A stretch of DNA of 64,000 nt from Enterococcus innesii (GCA_018982785.1 JAHHEN010000002.1:67001-131000), one strand, 5' to 3'. Counted from the first letter of the stretch, positions 1-9,149 are shown. Numbers and translations: made by a program. Notes: generated from the letters alone by a model not told the origin.

Positions 1-2
1 AT

Positions 3-914
3 TTTTCAGCGATGCAAGTGACCGAAGCAAAAGAATGGATCGCCAGCAATAAAGCCGAGAACCTCTCTTTGATCGAACAATTTGACGACAACGTAGCAGC
101 AGAAGCTTTTATTAAACAAGAAGCAGCCAACAAAGAGCTTGATTTAGCCGAATACAAACGCAAAGACCGTTTGAGTGTCTATTATTCAAAGGGCAAAGAA
201 GTTTTTGAAAAAAATATTGAAGTACCTGATTTTACAGGCAAAGCCAAAAGTGAAGCTTCCGAATGGGCGAAAAAGAATGACTTGAAATACAAAGAAGAAA
301 CCGTCTTTTCTGACAGTGTCGCCCTAGACCTGGTGGTTTCACAAGAACCAGTCAAAGGCAGCAAACTTGCGAAAAAAGAAGAATTTGTGGTGAAGGTCTC
401 AAAAGGCCAGGCTTTGACCGTTCCAGATTTTTCACAATACACGATCGAAGAAGCCCAAGGTCTAGAATCGAAGATCCCGCTGCAAGTCAGCACGGTCTAT
501 TCCGATCAAGTGGCGTATGGTAGTTTCTTGAGTCAGTCGGAGGAAGCCGGCAAAGAATACAGCGAAAGCGATACTTTGCCAACTGTCAAAGTCGTCTACT
601 CATTAGGCAGACCGTATTTGAAAGACATCCGTTTCCAAGCAACGGAAGGCGACTTGCCAAAACTATTCTTTGATGAATACAAATCAAAAGGCGCCAATGT
701 CTATTACGAAATCTACTATGTCGATTCGGCGGAACCGAAAGGAACCGTCGTTGAAATGAGCCGCTACGGCGAGTTTATTCCCTTAGAAACGTGGATCACT
801 ATCGGGATCAGTCGTGGCAATCTGCAAGGCAGTACCCAAACACCGCCGGCAGATGATGGCGGTGACGATACCGATGAACCGATCAGTACCGCTGGTTCAA
901 ACGCTACCGAATAA
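3..914 (+). CDS. PASTA-repeat extracytoplasmic protein, 5' end missing
   Basis: The reading frame is already open at the first base, so the ATG at position 12 is probably internal. The bases before it encode F-S-A, which continues a PDF-type repeat start. The visible part holds a truncated PASTA-like repeat and three further ones, beginning near IEVPDFTGKAK, LTVPDFSQYT and YLKDIRFQ. It aligns over its whole length with the complete PASTA protein at 13887-15197; compare KLFFDEYKSKGANVYYE here with KLFFDEFRSKGANISYQ there. By that comparison a cytoplasmic tail, one membrane helix and the first repeat lie upstream of the window. PASTA repeats bind peptidoglycan fragments or lipid II in other proteins; the role here is unknown. 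The C-terminus is acidic (DDGGDDTDEP). Confidence 0.8.
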   Translation, partial: FSAMQVTEAKEWIASNKAENLSLIEQFDDNVAAEAFIKQEAANKELDLAEYKRKDRLSVYYSKGKEVFEKNIEVPDFTGKAKSEASEWAKKNDLKYKEETVFSDSVALDLVVSQEPVKGSKLAKKEEFVVKVSKGQALTVPDFSQYTIEEAQGLESKIPLQVSTVYSDQVAYGSFLSQSEEAGKEYSESDTLPTVKVVYSLGRPYLKDIRFQATEGDLPKLFFDEYKSKGANVYYEIYYVDSAEPKGTVVEMSRYGEFIPLETWITIGISRGNLQGSTQTPPADDGGDDTDEPISTAGSNATE

Positions 915-950
915 TTCCTACCAAGCGCTTTTTCAAACCGCATCAAAAGG

Positions 951-979
951 TAAGCACCCTTCCTTGGAAGGGTGTTTTT
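951..979 (+). terminator. Intrinsic terminator after the PASTA gene
   Basis: The hairpin CACCCTTCC/GGAAGGGTG is followed by five T residues. It closes the transcript of the truncated PASTA gene before the ABC exporter operon. Confidence 0.75.
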
Positions 980-1099
980 ACTTACTAATTGTAAAAAAAA
1001 CACGAGCGAGCCGCTTGAAATCGCTGGATCGATAAAGTAAACTTGATGGTAACGATAAAAAATGGCTCCGCAGTGCCATCTATAGAAGGGACGAAACAA

Positions 1100-2839
1100 A
1101 TGATAAAAAAATTACTCGCGAATGTTGGCAGCTATAAGAAGGACAGCTTGCTGACCCCTGTGTATGTAGCAGGAGAGGTTGCCTTAGATGTCATTATGCC
1201 CCTGATCATGGCCATGATGATCGACCAAGGGATCGAAAAAGGAGACGCCGGTGTGATTCTAAGAGATGGCGGCTTGCTTTTTTTATGTTCCTTGATCGCA
1301 TTACTTTTAGGAACGCTTGGCGGACGAACCGCAGCGATCGCTTCGGCTGGTTTTGCCCGCAACCTGCGGCACAATCTGTTTCGCCGAATCCAAGATTTTT
1401 CCTTTTCAAACATTGACCGCTTTTCTTCCTCCAGTTTGATCACCCGCTTGACCACTGACGTGACCAACGTCCAAAATGCGTATCAAATGATTATTCGTAT
1501 TCTGGTCCGCAGCCCGTTAGTTCTGATTTTCTCACTTGCAATGGTTAGCACCATCAGCCCAGAACTTATGACGATCTACTTAGTTGTTTTACCGATCTTA
1601 GCGATTGGCCTTGCCTTAGTGATTCGTTTTGCCCACCCACTGTTTTTAAAAGTATTCCGCATTTATGACCGCTTGAATAATGTGGTGCAAGAGAATTTAC
1701 AAGGGGTTCGTGTCGTGAAATCGTATGTTCGGGAAGAACAGCAAGAAGAACTGTTTGGCGAAGTGTCCACCGATGTTTATCGGAATTTCACGCTGGCGCA
1801 ACGGATCGTTTCCTTTAATATGCCATTGATGCAATTTGCAGTCTATACATGTATGCTGCTCTTGTCATGGTTTGGTGCCCAGTTGATCGTGGAACAAAGT
1901 AGCCTGACGACGGGTGAATTAGTCAGCATGTTCAACTACACGATGCAGATTTTGATGAGCTTGATGATGATGTCGATGGCTTTCGTGCAGATTTTGATCG
2001 CACGAACGTCGGCAGAACGGGTCGTGGAAGTATTAGATGAAGAAAGTGACTTGAAAAATCCCGCTGATCCGGTCAAAGAGATCAAAGACGGCTCCATCGT
2101 TTTTGAAAATGTTGGCTTTAGTTATGCCAATGACAAAAACAAGTTGGCGCTGACGGATGCGAATCTACACATCGAATCCGGTGAAGTCATTGGGATCATT
2201 GGTGGAACCGGGAGTGGGAAATCCACCCTCGTCCAGCTAATCCCGCGCTTATATGATGTGATTGAAGGGCGCGTTATCGTCGGCGGTCATGATGTTCGCG
2301 ACTATGATTTAGAAGCATTGCGGGACCAAGTAAGTATGGTCTTGCAAAACAATGTACTCTTTAGCGGCACTATCAACGACAATTTGCGTTGGGGCAATGA
2401 AGAGGCATCGGATGAAGAGATCCAGCGCGTGGCAACGATCGCACAAGCCGATCCTTTTATTCAAGAGTTTCCTGACAAGTATGAAACACAGATTTCGCAA
2501 GGAGGAAACAATGTTTCCGGTGGGCAAAAACAACGGTTGACGATTGCTCGCGCCTTGCTGAAGAAACCGAAAATCTTGATTCTCGATGATTCTACTAGTG
2601 CCGTCGACACCAAAACCGATCGCAGTATCCGCGAAGGCTTGAAACGAGAAATTCCGGGAACGACGACGATCATTATTTCTCAACGGATCAACTCGATCGA
2701 AGACGCCGACCGGATCATCGTAATGGATGATGGAAAAATCAACGGCATCGGTACCCACGAAGAATTGTTGGCAAACAATGCCATCTATCAAGAAGTGTAC
2801 CATTCGCAGCAGAAAGGATTTGGTGAAGGTGAAGAATAG
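1100..2839 (+). CDS. ABC multidrug exporter half-transporter, degenerate-site subunit
   Basis: A type IV ABC exporter half: a six-helix membrane domain (about residues 1-310) followed by a nucleotide-binding domain. ATG 1100 is preferred over 1043 because AGAAGGG lies 9 bases before it; this gives 579 residues. The Walker A is GGTGSGKST and the signature NVSGGQ. The residue after Walker B is Asp instead of the catalytic Glu (ILILDDSTSAVD), and the switch His is Gln (IISQRINSI). These are the changes found in the non-catalytic partner of heterodimeric exporters such as LmrCD, BmrCD and EfrCD. Its partner follows with an overlap, so the two should form one pump in the plasma membrane. Substrates cannot be read from the sequence. 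Confidence 0.9.
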   Translation: MIKKLLANVGSYKKDSLLTPVYVAGEVALDVIMPLIMAMMIDQGIEKGDAGVILRDGGLLFLCSLIALLLGTLGGRTAAIASAGFARNLRHNLFRRIQDFSFSNIDRFSSSSLITRLTTDVTNVQNAYQMIIRILVRSPLVLIFSLAMVSTISPELMTIYLVVLPILAIGLALVIRFAHPLFLKVFRIYDRLNNVVQENLQGVRVVKSYVREEQQEELFGEVSTDVYRNFTLAQRIVSFNMPLMQFAVYTCMLLLSWFGAQLIVEQSSLTTGELVSMFNYTMQILMSLMMMSMAFVQILIARTSAERVVEVLDEESDLKNPADPVKEIKDGSIVFENVGFSYANDKNKLALTDANLHIESGEVIGIIGGTGSGKSTLVQLIPRLYDVIEGRVIVGGHDVRDYDLEALRDQVSMVLQNNVLFSGTINDNLRWGNEEASDEEIQRVATIAQADPFIQEFPDKYETQISQGGNNVSGGQKQRLTIARALLKKPKILILDDSTSAVDTKTDRSIREGLKREIPGTTTIIISQRINSIEDADRIIVMDDGKINGIGTHEELLANNAIYQEVYHSQQKGFGEGEE

Positions 2840-4700
2840 ACAAGCAGCAAATCCCAAGCGCACATTGAAACGTTTATTGCGAACGATGTTTGGCGACTAC
2901 AAAGGACAACTCCTGTTCGTCGTGGTCATGATCTTGTTAAGTGCCTTTGCCAACGTACGCGGTTCGTTGTTTTTACAAGTCGTGATCGACGATCATATCA
3001 CACCCCTCTTAGGGCAAGCCAATCCTGATTTTGGCGGCTTGTTTCGGGCGATCGTTCAAATGGCGATCATCTACCTGATTGGAATCTTGGCCGCACTGAC
3101 CTATAACTTTATGATGGTCAAAATCAGTGAAGGGACACAGAAAAAAATCCGGGACCAAATGTTCACGCATATGCAGTCTCTGCCCGTCGGCTACTTTGAT
3201 GCCCGCTCAGATGGCGACATCATGAGCCATTTTACTAATGATACGGATACGTTGCGTCAAATGATCTCTCAAAGTATTCCGAACTTGATGATGGCGGCAG
3301 TAACCTTTTGTTCCGTCTTTATCGCCATGTTCTCCATCAGTGTCCCATTGACTCTGTTCGTGATGCTGTCGGTTATTTTGATGCTAAATGTGATCCGCAT
3401 CATTTCTCGCCGCAGCGGCCGCTTCTTTGGCGCCCAGCAACGAGATTTAGGCGCTGTCAACGGGTATATCGAAGAAATGATGCACGGGCAAAAGGTCGTC
3501 AAGATCTTCAATCATGAAAAGATCGTCATGGAAGAATTTGATGCCTTAAATGACCAACTACAAGAAAGTGCCACTAAAGCCAATGTCAATGCCAATACCT
3601 TGATGCCGATCATGATGAACTTACTGAATGTCCAATATGTCTTGATCGCCATCATTGGTGGCCTGTTTGCCATCAATGGTGTTTCTGGACTAACGGTCGG
3701 GATGATCGCTTCTTTCTTGCAACTGAGCCGTTCATTGAATGGTCCCATCAGCCAAGTGTCACAACAAATCAACTTTGTGATCATGGCGTTAGCCGGTGCT
3801 GAGCGAATTTTCAACCTATTAGATGAAACGCCAGAAATCGATCATGGCTACGTCACACTGGTCAATGCCAAATGGTCCCAAGGTCAGCTAGTTGAAACCA
3901 AAGAACGAACTGGCACGTGGGCGTGGAAACATCCCCACGAGGATGGAACCATTACCTATACGGAAGTGACGGGAGACGTGCGGTTTGAAGACGTTGATTT
4001 TGGTTATGTCGACAATCAACTGGTCTTACAGGATATCAATCTTTATGCAGAACCCGGACAAAAAGTTGCCTTTGTCGGTGCCACAGGTGCTGGTAAGACA
4101 ACGATCACCAATCTGATCAATCGATTCTACAATATCCAAGATGGGAAGATTCGCTATGATGGTATCAATATAGAAAAAATCCATCTGGAATCCCTGCGCC
4201 GCTCCTTAGGGATCGTTTTGCAAGACACCCATTTGTTTACTGGAACGATTCGCGAGAATATTCGCTTCGGGAAACTGGATGCTAGTGATGAAGAAGTGCT
4301 GGCAGCGGCGAAGCTAGCCAATGCCGACATGTTTATCAATCATTTGCCAGAAAAATACGATACCGTGATCACGGGAGATGGCGAAGGACTTTCCCAAGGG
4401 CAACGGCAGCTGTTGGCCATTGCTCGCGCAGCGATTGCTGATCCACCAGTGATGATCTTAGACGAGGCCACCTCAAGTATCGACACCCGTACAGAGCGGA
4501 TCGTCCAATCAGGGATGGACCGTTTGATGTCTGGACGGACCGTGTTTGTGATCGCCCACCGATTGTCTACGATCCAAAACTCCGATGTCATCATGGTAAT
4601 GGATCATGGCCGCATCATTGAGCGGGGGACCCATGAAACACTATTGGCTGAAAAAGGCACCTATTATCAGCTATATACTGGAAAAATCGAATTGGATTGA
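2823..4700 (+). CDS. ABC multidrug exporter half-transporter, catalytic subunit
   Basis: Partner of the preceding gene, which it overlaps by about 17 bases. The likely start is GTG 2823 or GTG 2829 behind AGAAAGGA inside the upstream gene; the longer in-frame extension to 2727 has no ribosome site. At about 625 residues it has six membrane helices and an ATPase domain with Walker A GATGAGKTT, Walker B with a proper Glu (MILDEATSSID) and a switch His (VIAHRLSTI). Its signature is LSQGQ, not LSGGQ. In the heterodimer that altered signature faces the partner's degenerate Walker B, so one ATP site is crippled from both sides and the other is canonical. An insert of about 45 residues before the ATPase (around WSQGQLVETKERTGTWAWKH) is typical of this subunit. 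Confidence 0.9.
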   Translation: MKVKNRQAANPKRTLKRLLRTMFGDYKGQLLFVVVMILLSAFANVRGSLFLQVVIDDHITPLLGQANPDFGGLFRAIVQMAIIYLIGILAALTYNFMMVKISEGTQKKIRDQMFTHMQSLPVGYFDARSDGDIMSHFTNDTDTLRQMISQSIPNLMMAAVTFCSVFIAMFSISVPLTLFVMLSVILMLNVIRIISRRSGRFFGAQQRDLGAVNGYIEEMMHGQKVVKIFNHEKIVMEEFDALNDQLQESATKANVNANTLMPIMMNLLNVQYVLIAIIGGLFAINGVSGLTVGMIASFLQLSRSLNGPISQVSQQINFVIMALAGAERIFNLLDETPEIDHGYVTLVNAKWSQGQLVETKERTGTWAWKHPHEDGTITYTEVTGDVRFEDVDFGYVDNQLVLQDINLYAEPGQKVAFVGATGAGKTTITNLINRFYNIQDGKIRYDGINIEKIHLESLRRSLGIVLQDTHLFTGTIRENIRFGKLDASDEEVLAAAKLANADMFINHLPEKYDTVITGDGEGLSQGQRQLLAIARAAIADPPVMILDEATSSIDTRTERIVQSGMDRLMSGRTVFVIAHRLSTIQNSDVIMVMDHGRIIERGTHETLLAEKGTYYQLYTGKIELD

Positions 4701-4769
4701 TCCTGCCAGTGCTATGGCTCAAAGTTGGAGCAGTTGGAGAGTAACCTATTTTCCCACTATTTGCAACGA

Positions 4770-4799
4770 CCGATTGGCAATAAGCCAATCGGTTTTTTT
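4770..4799 (+). terminator. Intrinsic terminator after the ABC exporter operon
   Basis: Perfect 9-bp stem CCGATTGGC/GCCAATCGG with a 5-base loop and seven T residues. Confidence 0.9.
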
Positions 4800-4901
4800 G
4801 CGCAGCTCGAAAAAATGGTATACTGTCACTGAGACAGCTGCACAACGGCGGCTGCACGTAAGCAGTTGTGCTGCGAAAAATGGATTCCATGAGGTGAAAA
4901 C

Positions 4902-5396
4902 ATGAAATTAGCATTGGCAAAGATCGTTTTAGAAGAAGAATGGTATGAGGTGGTCCAATCGGAAAAAGGAATGGTTTATTTTGGTCGACAGCAGGATCAT
5001 CATGAGTTACTCAAGTTCTTTCCGCTGGCTGAAATCAGTGATACAGCTGACCTTGATCCAGTAATTGAAGCGCAGCTGCAAGCTTATTTTGCAGGGGAAC
5101 CAGTGACATTTACTTTTGCGTTTGATTTTGTCGGGACGCCGTTTCAACAAACCGTTTGGCAAGCACTGACCCAAATTCCTTATGGACAAACGACTACGTA
5201 CAGTGACTTGGCGCTGCGCATCCAACGTCCGACCGCTGTTCGAGCTGTCGCCAATGCAGTGGGGCGTAACCCGATGATGATCGTGGTTCCTTGTCATCGT
5301 GTGTTAGGAAAAAACGGCCGCTTGACGGGGTATCGGGGCGGGTTAGCAACCAAACGCCGATTACTGCAACTGGAAGGGATTCCTTTTAAAGAATAG
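4902..5396 (+). CDS. ogt: Methylated-DNA--protein-cysteine S-methyltransferase
   Basis: Repairs O6-alkylguanine by moving the alkyl group irreversibly to its own cysteine. The active-site motif PCHRV is present, with the acceptor at Cys131, followed by the usual GRLTGYRGG loop. The upstream ARIQRPTAVRAVANAVGRNP stretch is the DNA-binding helix-turn-helix with its arginine finger region. At 164 residues it is the normal size for the family. ATG 4902 is preceded by GAGGTGA. It appears to be a single-gene unit between a terminator and the next promoter. Whether it is Ogt-type or Ada-C-type is a naming matter; there is no Ada N-terminal domain. Confidence 0.92.
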   Translation: MKLALAKIVLEEEWYEVVQSEKGMVYFGRQQDHHELLKFFPLAEISDTADLDPVIEAQLQAYFAGEPVTFTFAFDFVGTPFQQTVWQALTQIPYGQTTTYSDLALRIQRPTAVRAVANAVGRNPMMIVVPCHRVLGKNGRLTGYRGGLATKRRLLQLEGIPFKE

Positions 5397-5436
5397 ATGA
5401 AGCAAATTATTTATAGTAAAAAATACTAAAAAGCAA

Positions 5437-5464
5437 TTTCATTTCCTTATTTCTCTGGTATAAT
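5437..5464 (+). promoter_or_regulatory. Promoter of the phosphohexomutase gene
   Basis: TATAAT at 5459 is preceded by TG one base upstream (an extended -10: TGGTATAAT). A weak -35 (TTTCAT) lies 16 bases away. It sits 35 bases before the start codon of the downstream gene. Confidence 0.6.
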
Positions 5465-5499
5465 AAAATTGATTCCGGTTACAAGAAGGGGTGGAGGAA

Positions 5500-7005
5500 A
5501 TGAACATCGTTGAATTACAAAATGGTTCTGATATTCGGGGAATTGCGATCGCCACTGAAAAAGAACAGGTGACACTGACGGAGCAAGCGGTCCGGCAAGT
5601 TGCTTCAGGCTTGCGCAACTGGTTGGCAACAAAGGGCAGCGGACCTTTTCGCGTGGCAGTCGGTCGTGACAGTCGCTTGAGTGGCGAAGCACTGCAAGAA
5701 GTGTTGATGGCACAGCTGCAGCAAGAAGGCGTGGTAGTGATCGATTGTGGCTTGGCAACGACACCAGCCATGTTTATGAGTACACAATTTGAAGATTTTG
5801 ACTGTGATGCCGGTGTGATGCTGACAGCGAGTCATTTGCCTTATTACTTTAATGGAATAAAAATTTTCAGCCGCCAAGGCGGTGCGGAAAAATCCGATAT
5901 CCACTATATTTTGACCCACACCACAGGCCACGAAGCAGCGGAAAAAGGAAGCTATCAGCAAAAAGACCTGCTAACGCCTTATGCCCAAGACCTGCTGCAA
6001 AAAATCCGCCAAGGGATGGGCACCAATACCGAAAAACCTTTGGCTGGATTAAAGATCATTGTTGATGCAGGCAATGGTGCCGGCGGCTTTTTTGCTGAAA
6101 AGGTGTTGCTGCCACTAGGGGCAGATACGAATGGCTCGCAATTTTTAGAACCAGATGGGCATTTTCCTAACCATATTCCCAATCCAGACAATAAAGAGGC
6201 GATGGCGAGTATCCGTGAAGCCGTCTTACGAGAACAAGCCGATCTAGGCATTATTTTCGATACCGATGTCGACCGTTCAGCCGTCGTGACCAAAAGCGGT
6301 GAGCCATTGAACCGCAACAATATGATCGCTGTATTAAGCAAGATCATCTTAGCGGAACACCCTGGCACACGTATCGTCACCAATTCGCCAACCTCCAATC
6401 ATTTAAAAACCTTTATCGAAGCACTGGGGGGACAGCAAGTACGCTATATTTCTGGCTATCGTAATGTGATCAACAAAGCGATCGAACTGAATGAAGCAGG
6501 ACTGGACACACAGTTAGCCATCGAAACCAGCGGGCATGCCGCGTTTAAAGAAAATTTCTTTTTAGATGACGGGGCGTACGTGATCGCCAAGCTCTTGATA
6601 ATGCTGCCACAATTACAACAGCAAGGCACGACACTGGATGAGCTGATCGCAGCATTGCAACAACCCGCTGAGACCCAAGAATTGCGCTTTGCGATCCAAC
6701 AAGCCGACTATCAAGACTATGGTCGCCAAGTGATCGCTGATTTAGCCAATCATTTGATTCCAGGCTGGCAGATCGATCCAGAAAACGAGGAAGGCATTCG
6801 TATCAATCTAACGGGTCCCTATGGTCAAGGCTGGTTCTTGCTACGAATGAGCCTGCACGAACCATTGCTCGTGCTGCAGATTGAAAATGACGAAGCAGGT
6901 CATCTACCGGCAGTCGTTCAAGCGATCGGTCGCTTTCTATCGCAGTATGAAGCCATTGATCAAAGCAAGCTGACACAGTTTTTAGCACAGCAACCAAAAA
7001 TTTGA
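5500..7005 (+). CDS. Phosphoglucomutase/phosphomannomutase family enzyme
   Basis: Alpha-D-phosphohexomutase that interconverts hexose 1- and 6-phosphates through a phosphoserine. The catalytic serine is Ser111 in LTASHLPYYFNG. The metal-binding loop DTDVDRS, the sugar-binding loop and the C-terminal phosphate-binding GPYGQGWFLLR region are all present. At 501 residues it has the four-domain length. ATG 5500 is chosen over GTG 5491 because GAAGGGG and GGAGG lie at usable distances only for the ATG. Glucose, mannose and glucosamine specificity cannot be separated by eye. It has its own promoter. Confidence 0.85.
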   Translation: MNIVELQNGSDIRGIAIATEKEQVTLTEQAVRQVASGLRNWLATKGSGPFRVAVGRDSRLSGEALQEVLMAQLQQEGVVVIDCGLATTPAMFMSTQFEDFDCDAGVMLTASHLPYYFNGIKIFSRQGGAEKSDIHYILTHTTGHEAAEKGSYQQKDLLTPYAQDLLQKIRQGMGTNTEKPLAGLKIIVDAGNGAGGFFAEKVLLPLGADTNGSQFLEPDGHFPNHIPNPDNKEAMASIREAVLREQADLGIIFDTDVDRSAVVTKSGEPLNRNNMIAVLSKIILAEHPGTRIVTNSPTSNHLKTFIEALGGQQVRYISGYRNVINKAIELNEAGLDTQLAIETSGHAAFKENFFLDDGAYVIAKLLIMLPQLQQQGTTLDELIAALQQPAETQELRFAIQQADYQDYGRQVIADLANHLIPGWQIDPENEEGIRINLTGPYGQGWFLLRMSLHEPLLVLQIENDEAGHLPAVVQAIGRFLSQYEAIDQSKLTQFLAQQPKI

Positions 7006-7024
7006 AGAAAAGCAGGGAACTAAA

Positions 7025-7227
7025 ATGGTGATTTTGATGCTGCTGATCATGGCAGTGACATATGGTGTGAATTTTTTCTTGTTTCGTTATTTGAACAAAC
7101 GACCAAAAATCGATGTCGTTGAACGGTTATCGATGTTATTAGGTGTCAACATGAGTGTGCTTTTTTCGATGGGATCTTATTGTTTATCGGGAAATTGCTG
7201 ATTGAGACTGTTGAGATCATCGAGTAA
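7025..7227 (+). pseudogene. Small two-helix membrane protein, frameshifted near its end
   Basis: ATG 7025 opens a 58-codon frame with a hydrophobic N-terminal helix (VILMLLIMAVTYGVNFFLF), a charged middle (RYLNKRPKIDVVERL) and the start of a second helix, ending early at TGA 7199. One extra G in the GGG run at 7171-7173 (ATG GGG ATC) lets the frame run on as GILLFIGKLLIETVEIIE to TAA 7225. That completes a second transmembrane helix and gives about 67 residues. It follows the phosphohexomutase gene by 19 bases and precedes a terminator, so it is probably the last gene of that transcript. Function unknown. Confidence 0.55.
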
Positions 7228-7251
7228 CCCAGTCGACCGTTTTTGCGTTTG

Positions 7252-7291
7252 CCTCTTCACTGATTCCTCAGGACAGTGAAGAGGTTTTTTT
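7252..7291 (+). terminator. Intrinsic terminator
   Basis: Perfect 11-bp stem CCTCTTCACTG/CAGTGAAGAGG, 11-base loop, seven T residues. It ends the phosphohexomutase/small membrane protein transcript. Confidence 0.9.
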
Positions 7292-7388
7292 AGGGTTTGC
7301 TAAAAACGACGATTAATGTTCGCATTCGTTTTTGATATTTGATAAAGTAAAGAGGAGAAAATTACGCAAAGTGAGGGAATTCACGGAT

Positions 7389-8063
7389 ATGGCAAAAATA
7401 ATGGTAGTAGAAGATGAAGCGGTGATTCGCCAACTAATTATCGAAGAACTAGAAAAATGGCAGTTTGAGACCTTTGGCACCACGGATTTCCATCAAGTGT
7501 TGACTGACTTTGAAGAACAAGAGCCCCAACTGATTTTACTGGATATCAACTTGCCGGTTTTTGATGGCTACTATTGGTGTCAAAAAATCCGCGAAGCTTC
7601 CAAAGTACCAATCATTTTTATTTCTAGCCGCAACACCAATATGGATATGATCATGGCCATGAATATGGGAGCGGACGATTTTGTGACAAAACCTTTTGAG
7701 ATCGACGTTCTGATTGCAAAAATCAATGCCTTATTGCGCCGTTCCTACAACTATGTAGAAAGCAGCAGCGAGACGTTAGTGCATAACGGTTTGACCCTCA
7801 ATATCGACAACAGCAGCATGTATATCAATGGCGAAAGCATCGATCTTAGCAAAAACGAATACCGCCTGCTGTATATTTTGATGAAAAATCACGGCAAGAT
7901 TTTAAGTCGGGAAAAACTCTTGCGGGCCTTATGGGATGACGAGCGTTTTGTAGATGACAATACCTTGACGGTCAATATCAATCGTTTGCGACGAAAAATC
8001 GAACAAGCGGGGATGAATGGCTACATTGAAACCAAGGTTGGTCAAGGGTATATCGTACCATGA
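7389..8063 (+). CDS. OmpR-family response regulator (BceR-like)
   Basis: A 224-residue regulator. The receiver domain has its phosphoacceptor at Asp52 (LLDINLPVFDG) and the conserved Lys in TKPFE. A winged-helix DNA-binding domain follows (KNEYRLLYILMKNHGKILSR, then VNINRLRRKIE). ATG 7389 (MAKIMVVEDE) is the family start and has GAGGG upstream; the longer frame from 7332 adds an unlikely basic leader. Its stop overlaps the kinase start in ATGA, so the two are translationally coupled. The partner kinase type suggests sensing of cell-envelope antibiotics, as in BceRS, but no BceAB-type transporter is adjacent. Confidence 0.88.
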   Translation: MAKIMVVEDEAVIRQLIIEELEKWQFETFGTTDFHQVLTDFEEQEPQLILLDINLPVFDGYYWCQKIREASKVPIIFISSRNTNMDMIMAMNMGADDFVTKPFEIDVLIAKINALLRRSYNYVESSSETLVHNGLTLNIDNSSMYINGESIDLSKNEYRLLYILMKNHGKILSREKLLRALWDDERFVDDNTLTVNINRLRRKIEQAGMNGYIETKVGQGYIVP

Positions 8064-9097
8064 CAAAGTGGCGGGTTTTGCGCAGTTTTTTGAAAGATCG
8101 TTGGCTGCTGTTTATTGGCTGGCTGGTCTTTTTCGTGTTGACGGTCTTAGTTTTTTGGCTGACTCCTCATTCCCCAATGGATTGGGGCACAGTCGGGTAT
8201 CTCTTTTTGATGCAAAGTGTCTTGATGGTGTTCTTTTTAGCAATCAGCTACTTATCTAAGCGGCGCTTTTGGCAAAAAATCACCCCCAAACCCGGAGACA
8301 GCTTGCTGCAAAACTACTTGCAAGGAGCACGCTCGGCAGAAGAAGAACGGATCGAATCCTACATCAATCAGTTGATCCGAGAGCACCAAGAATTGATGCA
8401 GCAAGTGGTCAGCAATCAAGAAGAGCAAAAGGAATACATCGATTCGTGGGTCCATGAAATCAAAGTCCCGTTAGCCGCCTCGCGGTTACTGCTGCATTCG
8501 ATCGAATTTGATATTCCTGATGAAAAATTTATCTTACTAGAAAATGAATTGAACCGTATGAATGAATACGTCGAGCAAGTCTTGTACGTCGCCCGTTTGG
8601 ATAGCTTTTCAAAAGATTATCTGGTCCAAGAAATTTCATTGAAAGCCGTCGTTCAGCCGGTTTTGCGCAGTCAGGCCAATTATTTTATCCAAAAGAACTT
8701 GCATTATGCTGTTGAAGGCGAGGACCAGCAAGTGTTGACCGATGAAAAATGGCTCGGCTTTATCTTTCGACAGCTGGTCAGCAATGCCGTGAAGTACACA
8801 CCACAAAATGGACAGCTGACGATTCGGATCGAAAAAGATGCCCAAGGGACCTATCTCCACTTGCAAGATAGTGGGATCGGCATTCCTAAAGAAGACATGC
8901 GGCGCATCTTTGATAAAGGCTTTACGGGCGAAAATGGGCGCCAAACGGACACCCACTCGACGGGATTGGGGCTCTTTTTAGCGAAAAGTTTGGCGAAGGA
9001 ATTAGGCATCGAGTTAACGGCTTCGTCGACAGTTGGAAAAGGAACCACCATGACGCTGTTCTTTCCGTTGTTGAGTTATTATGAGGAAAAACGCTAA
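8060..9097 (+). CDS. Intramembrane-sensing histidine kinase (BceS-like)
   Basis: A 345-residue sensor kinase with two closely spaced membrane helices (about residues 15-34 and 43-64) and almost no extracellular loop, the hallmark of intramembrane-sensing kinases. The phosphoacceptor is His132 in SWVHEIKVP, the HEIKxP form typical of BceS relatives. The ATPase core has VSNAVKYTP (N box), DSGIGIPKED (G1) and STGLGLFLAKSLA (G2). BceS-type kinases usually respond through an ABC transporter instead of binding the ligand themselves. The start ATG overlaps the stop of the regulator gene. Confidence 0.9.
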   Translation: MTKWRVLRSFLKDRWLLFIGWLVFFVLTVLVFWLTPHSPMDWGTVGYLFLMQSVLMVFFLAISYLSKRRFWQKITPKPGDSLLQNYLQGARSAEEERIESYINQLIREHQELMQQVVSNQEEQKEYIDSWVHEIKVPLAASRLLLHSIEFDIPDEKFILLENELNRMNEYVEQVLYVARLDSFSKDYLVQEISLKAVVQPVLRSQANYFIQKNLHYAVEGEDQQVLTDEKWLGFIFRQLVSNAVKYTPQNGQLTIRIEKDAQGTYLHLQDSGIGIPKEDMRRIFDKGFTGENGRQTDTHSTGLGLFLAKSLAKELGIELTASSTVGKGTTMTLFFPLLSYYEEKR

Positions 9098-9149
9098 TCT
9101 GCTTTTTTCGAGTATCTTTTTGTGTTTTTTGACAAAAATCACTTGTCCC

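Noticed and set aside
4606-4905. 99-codon frame across the exporter end and a terminator
   Set aside because: Runs through a clear intrinsic terminator and is a shadow of the exporter gene.
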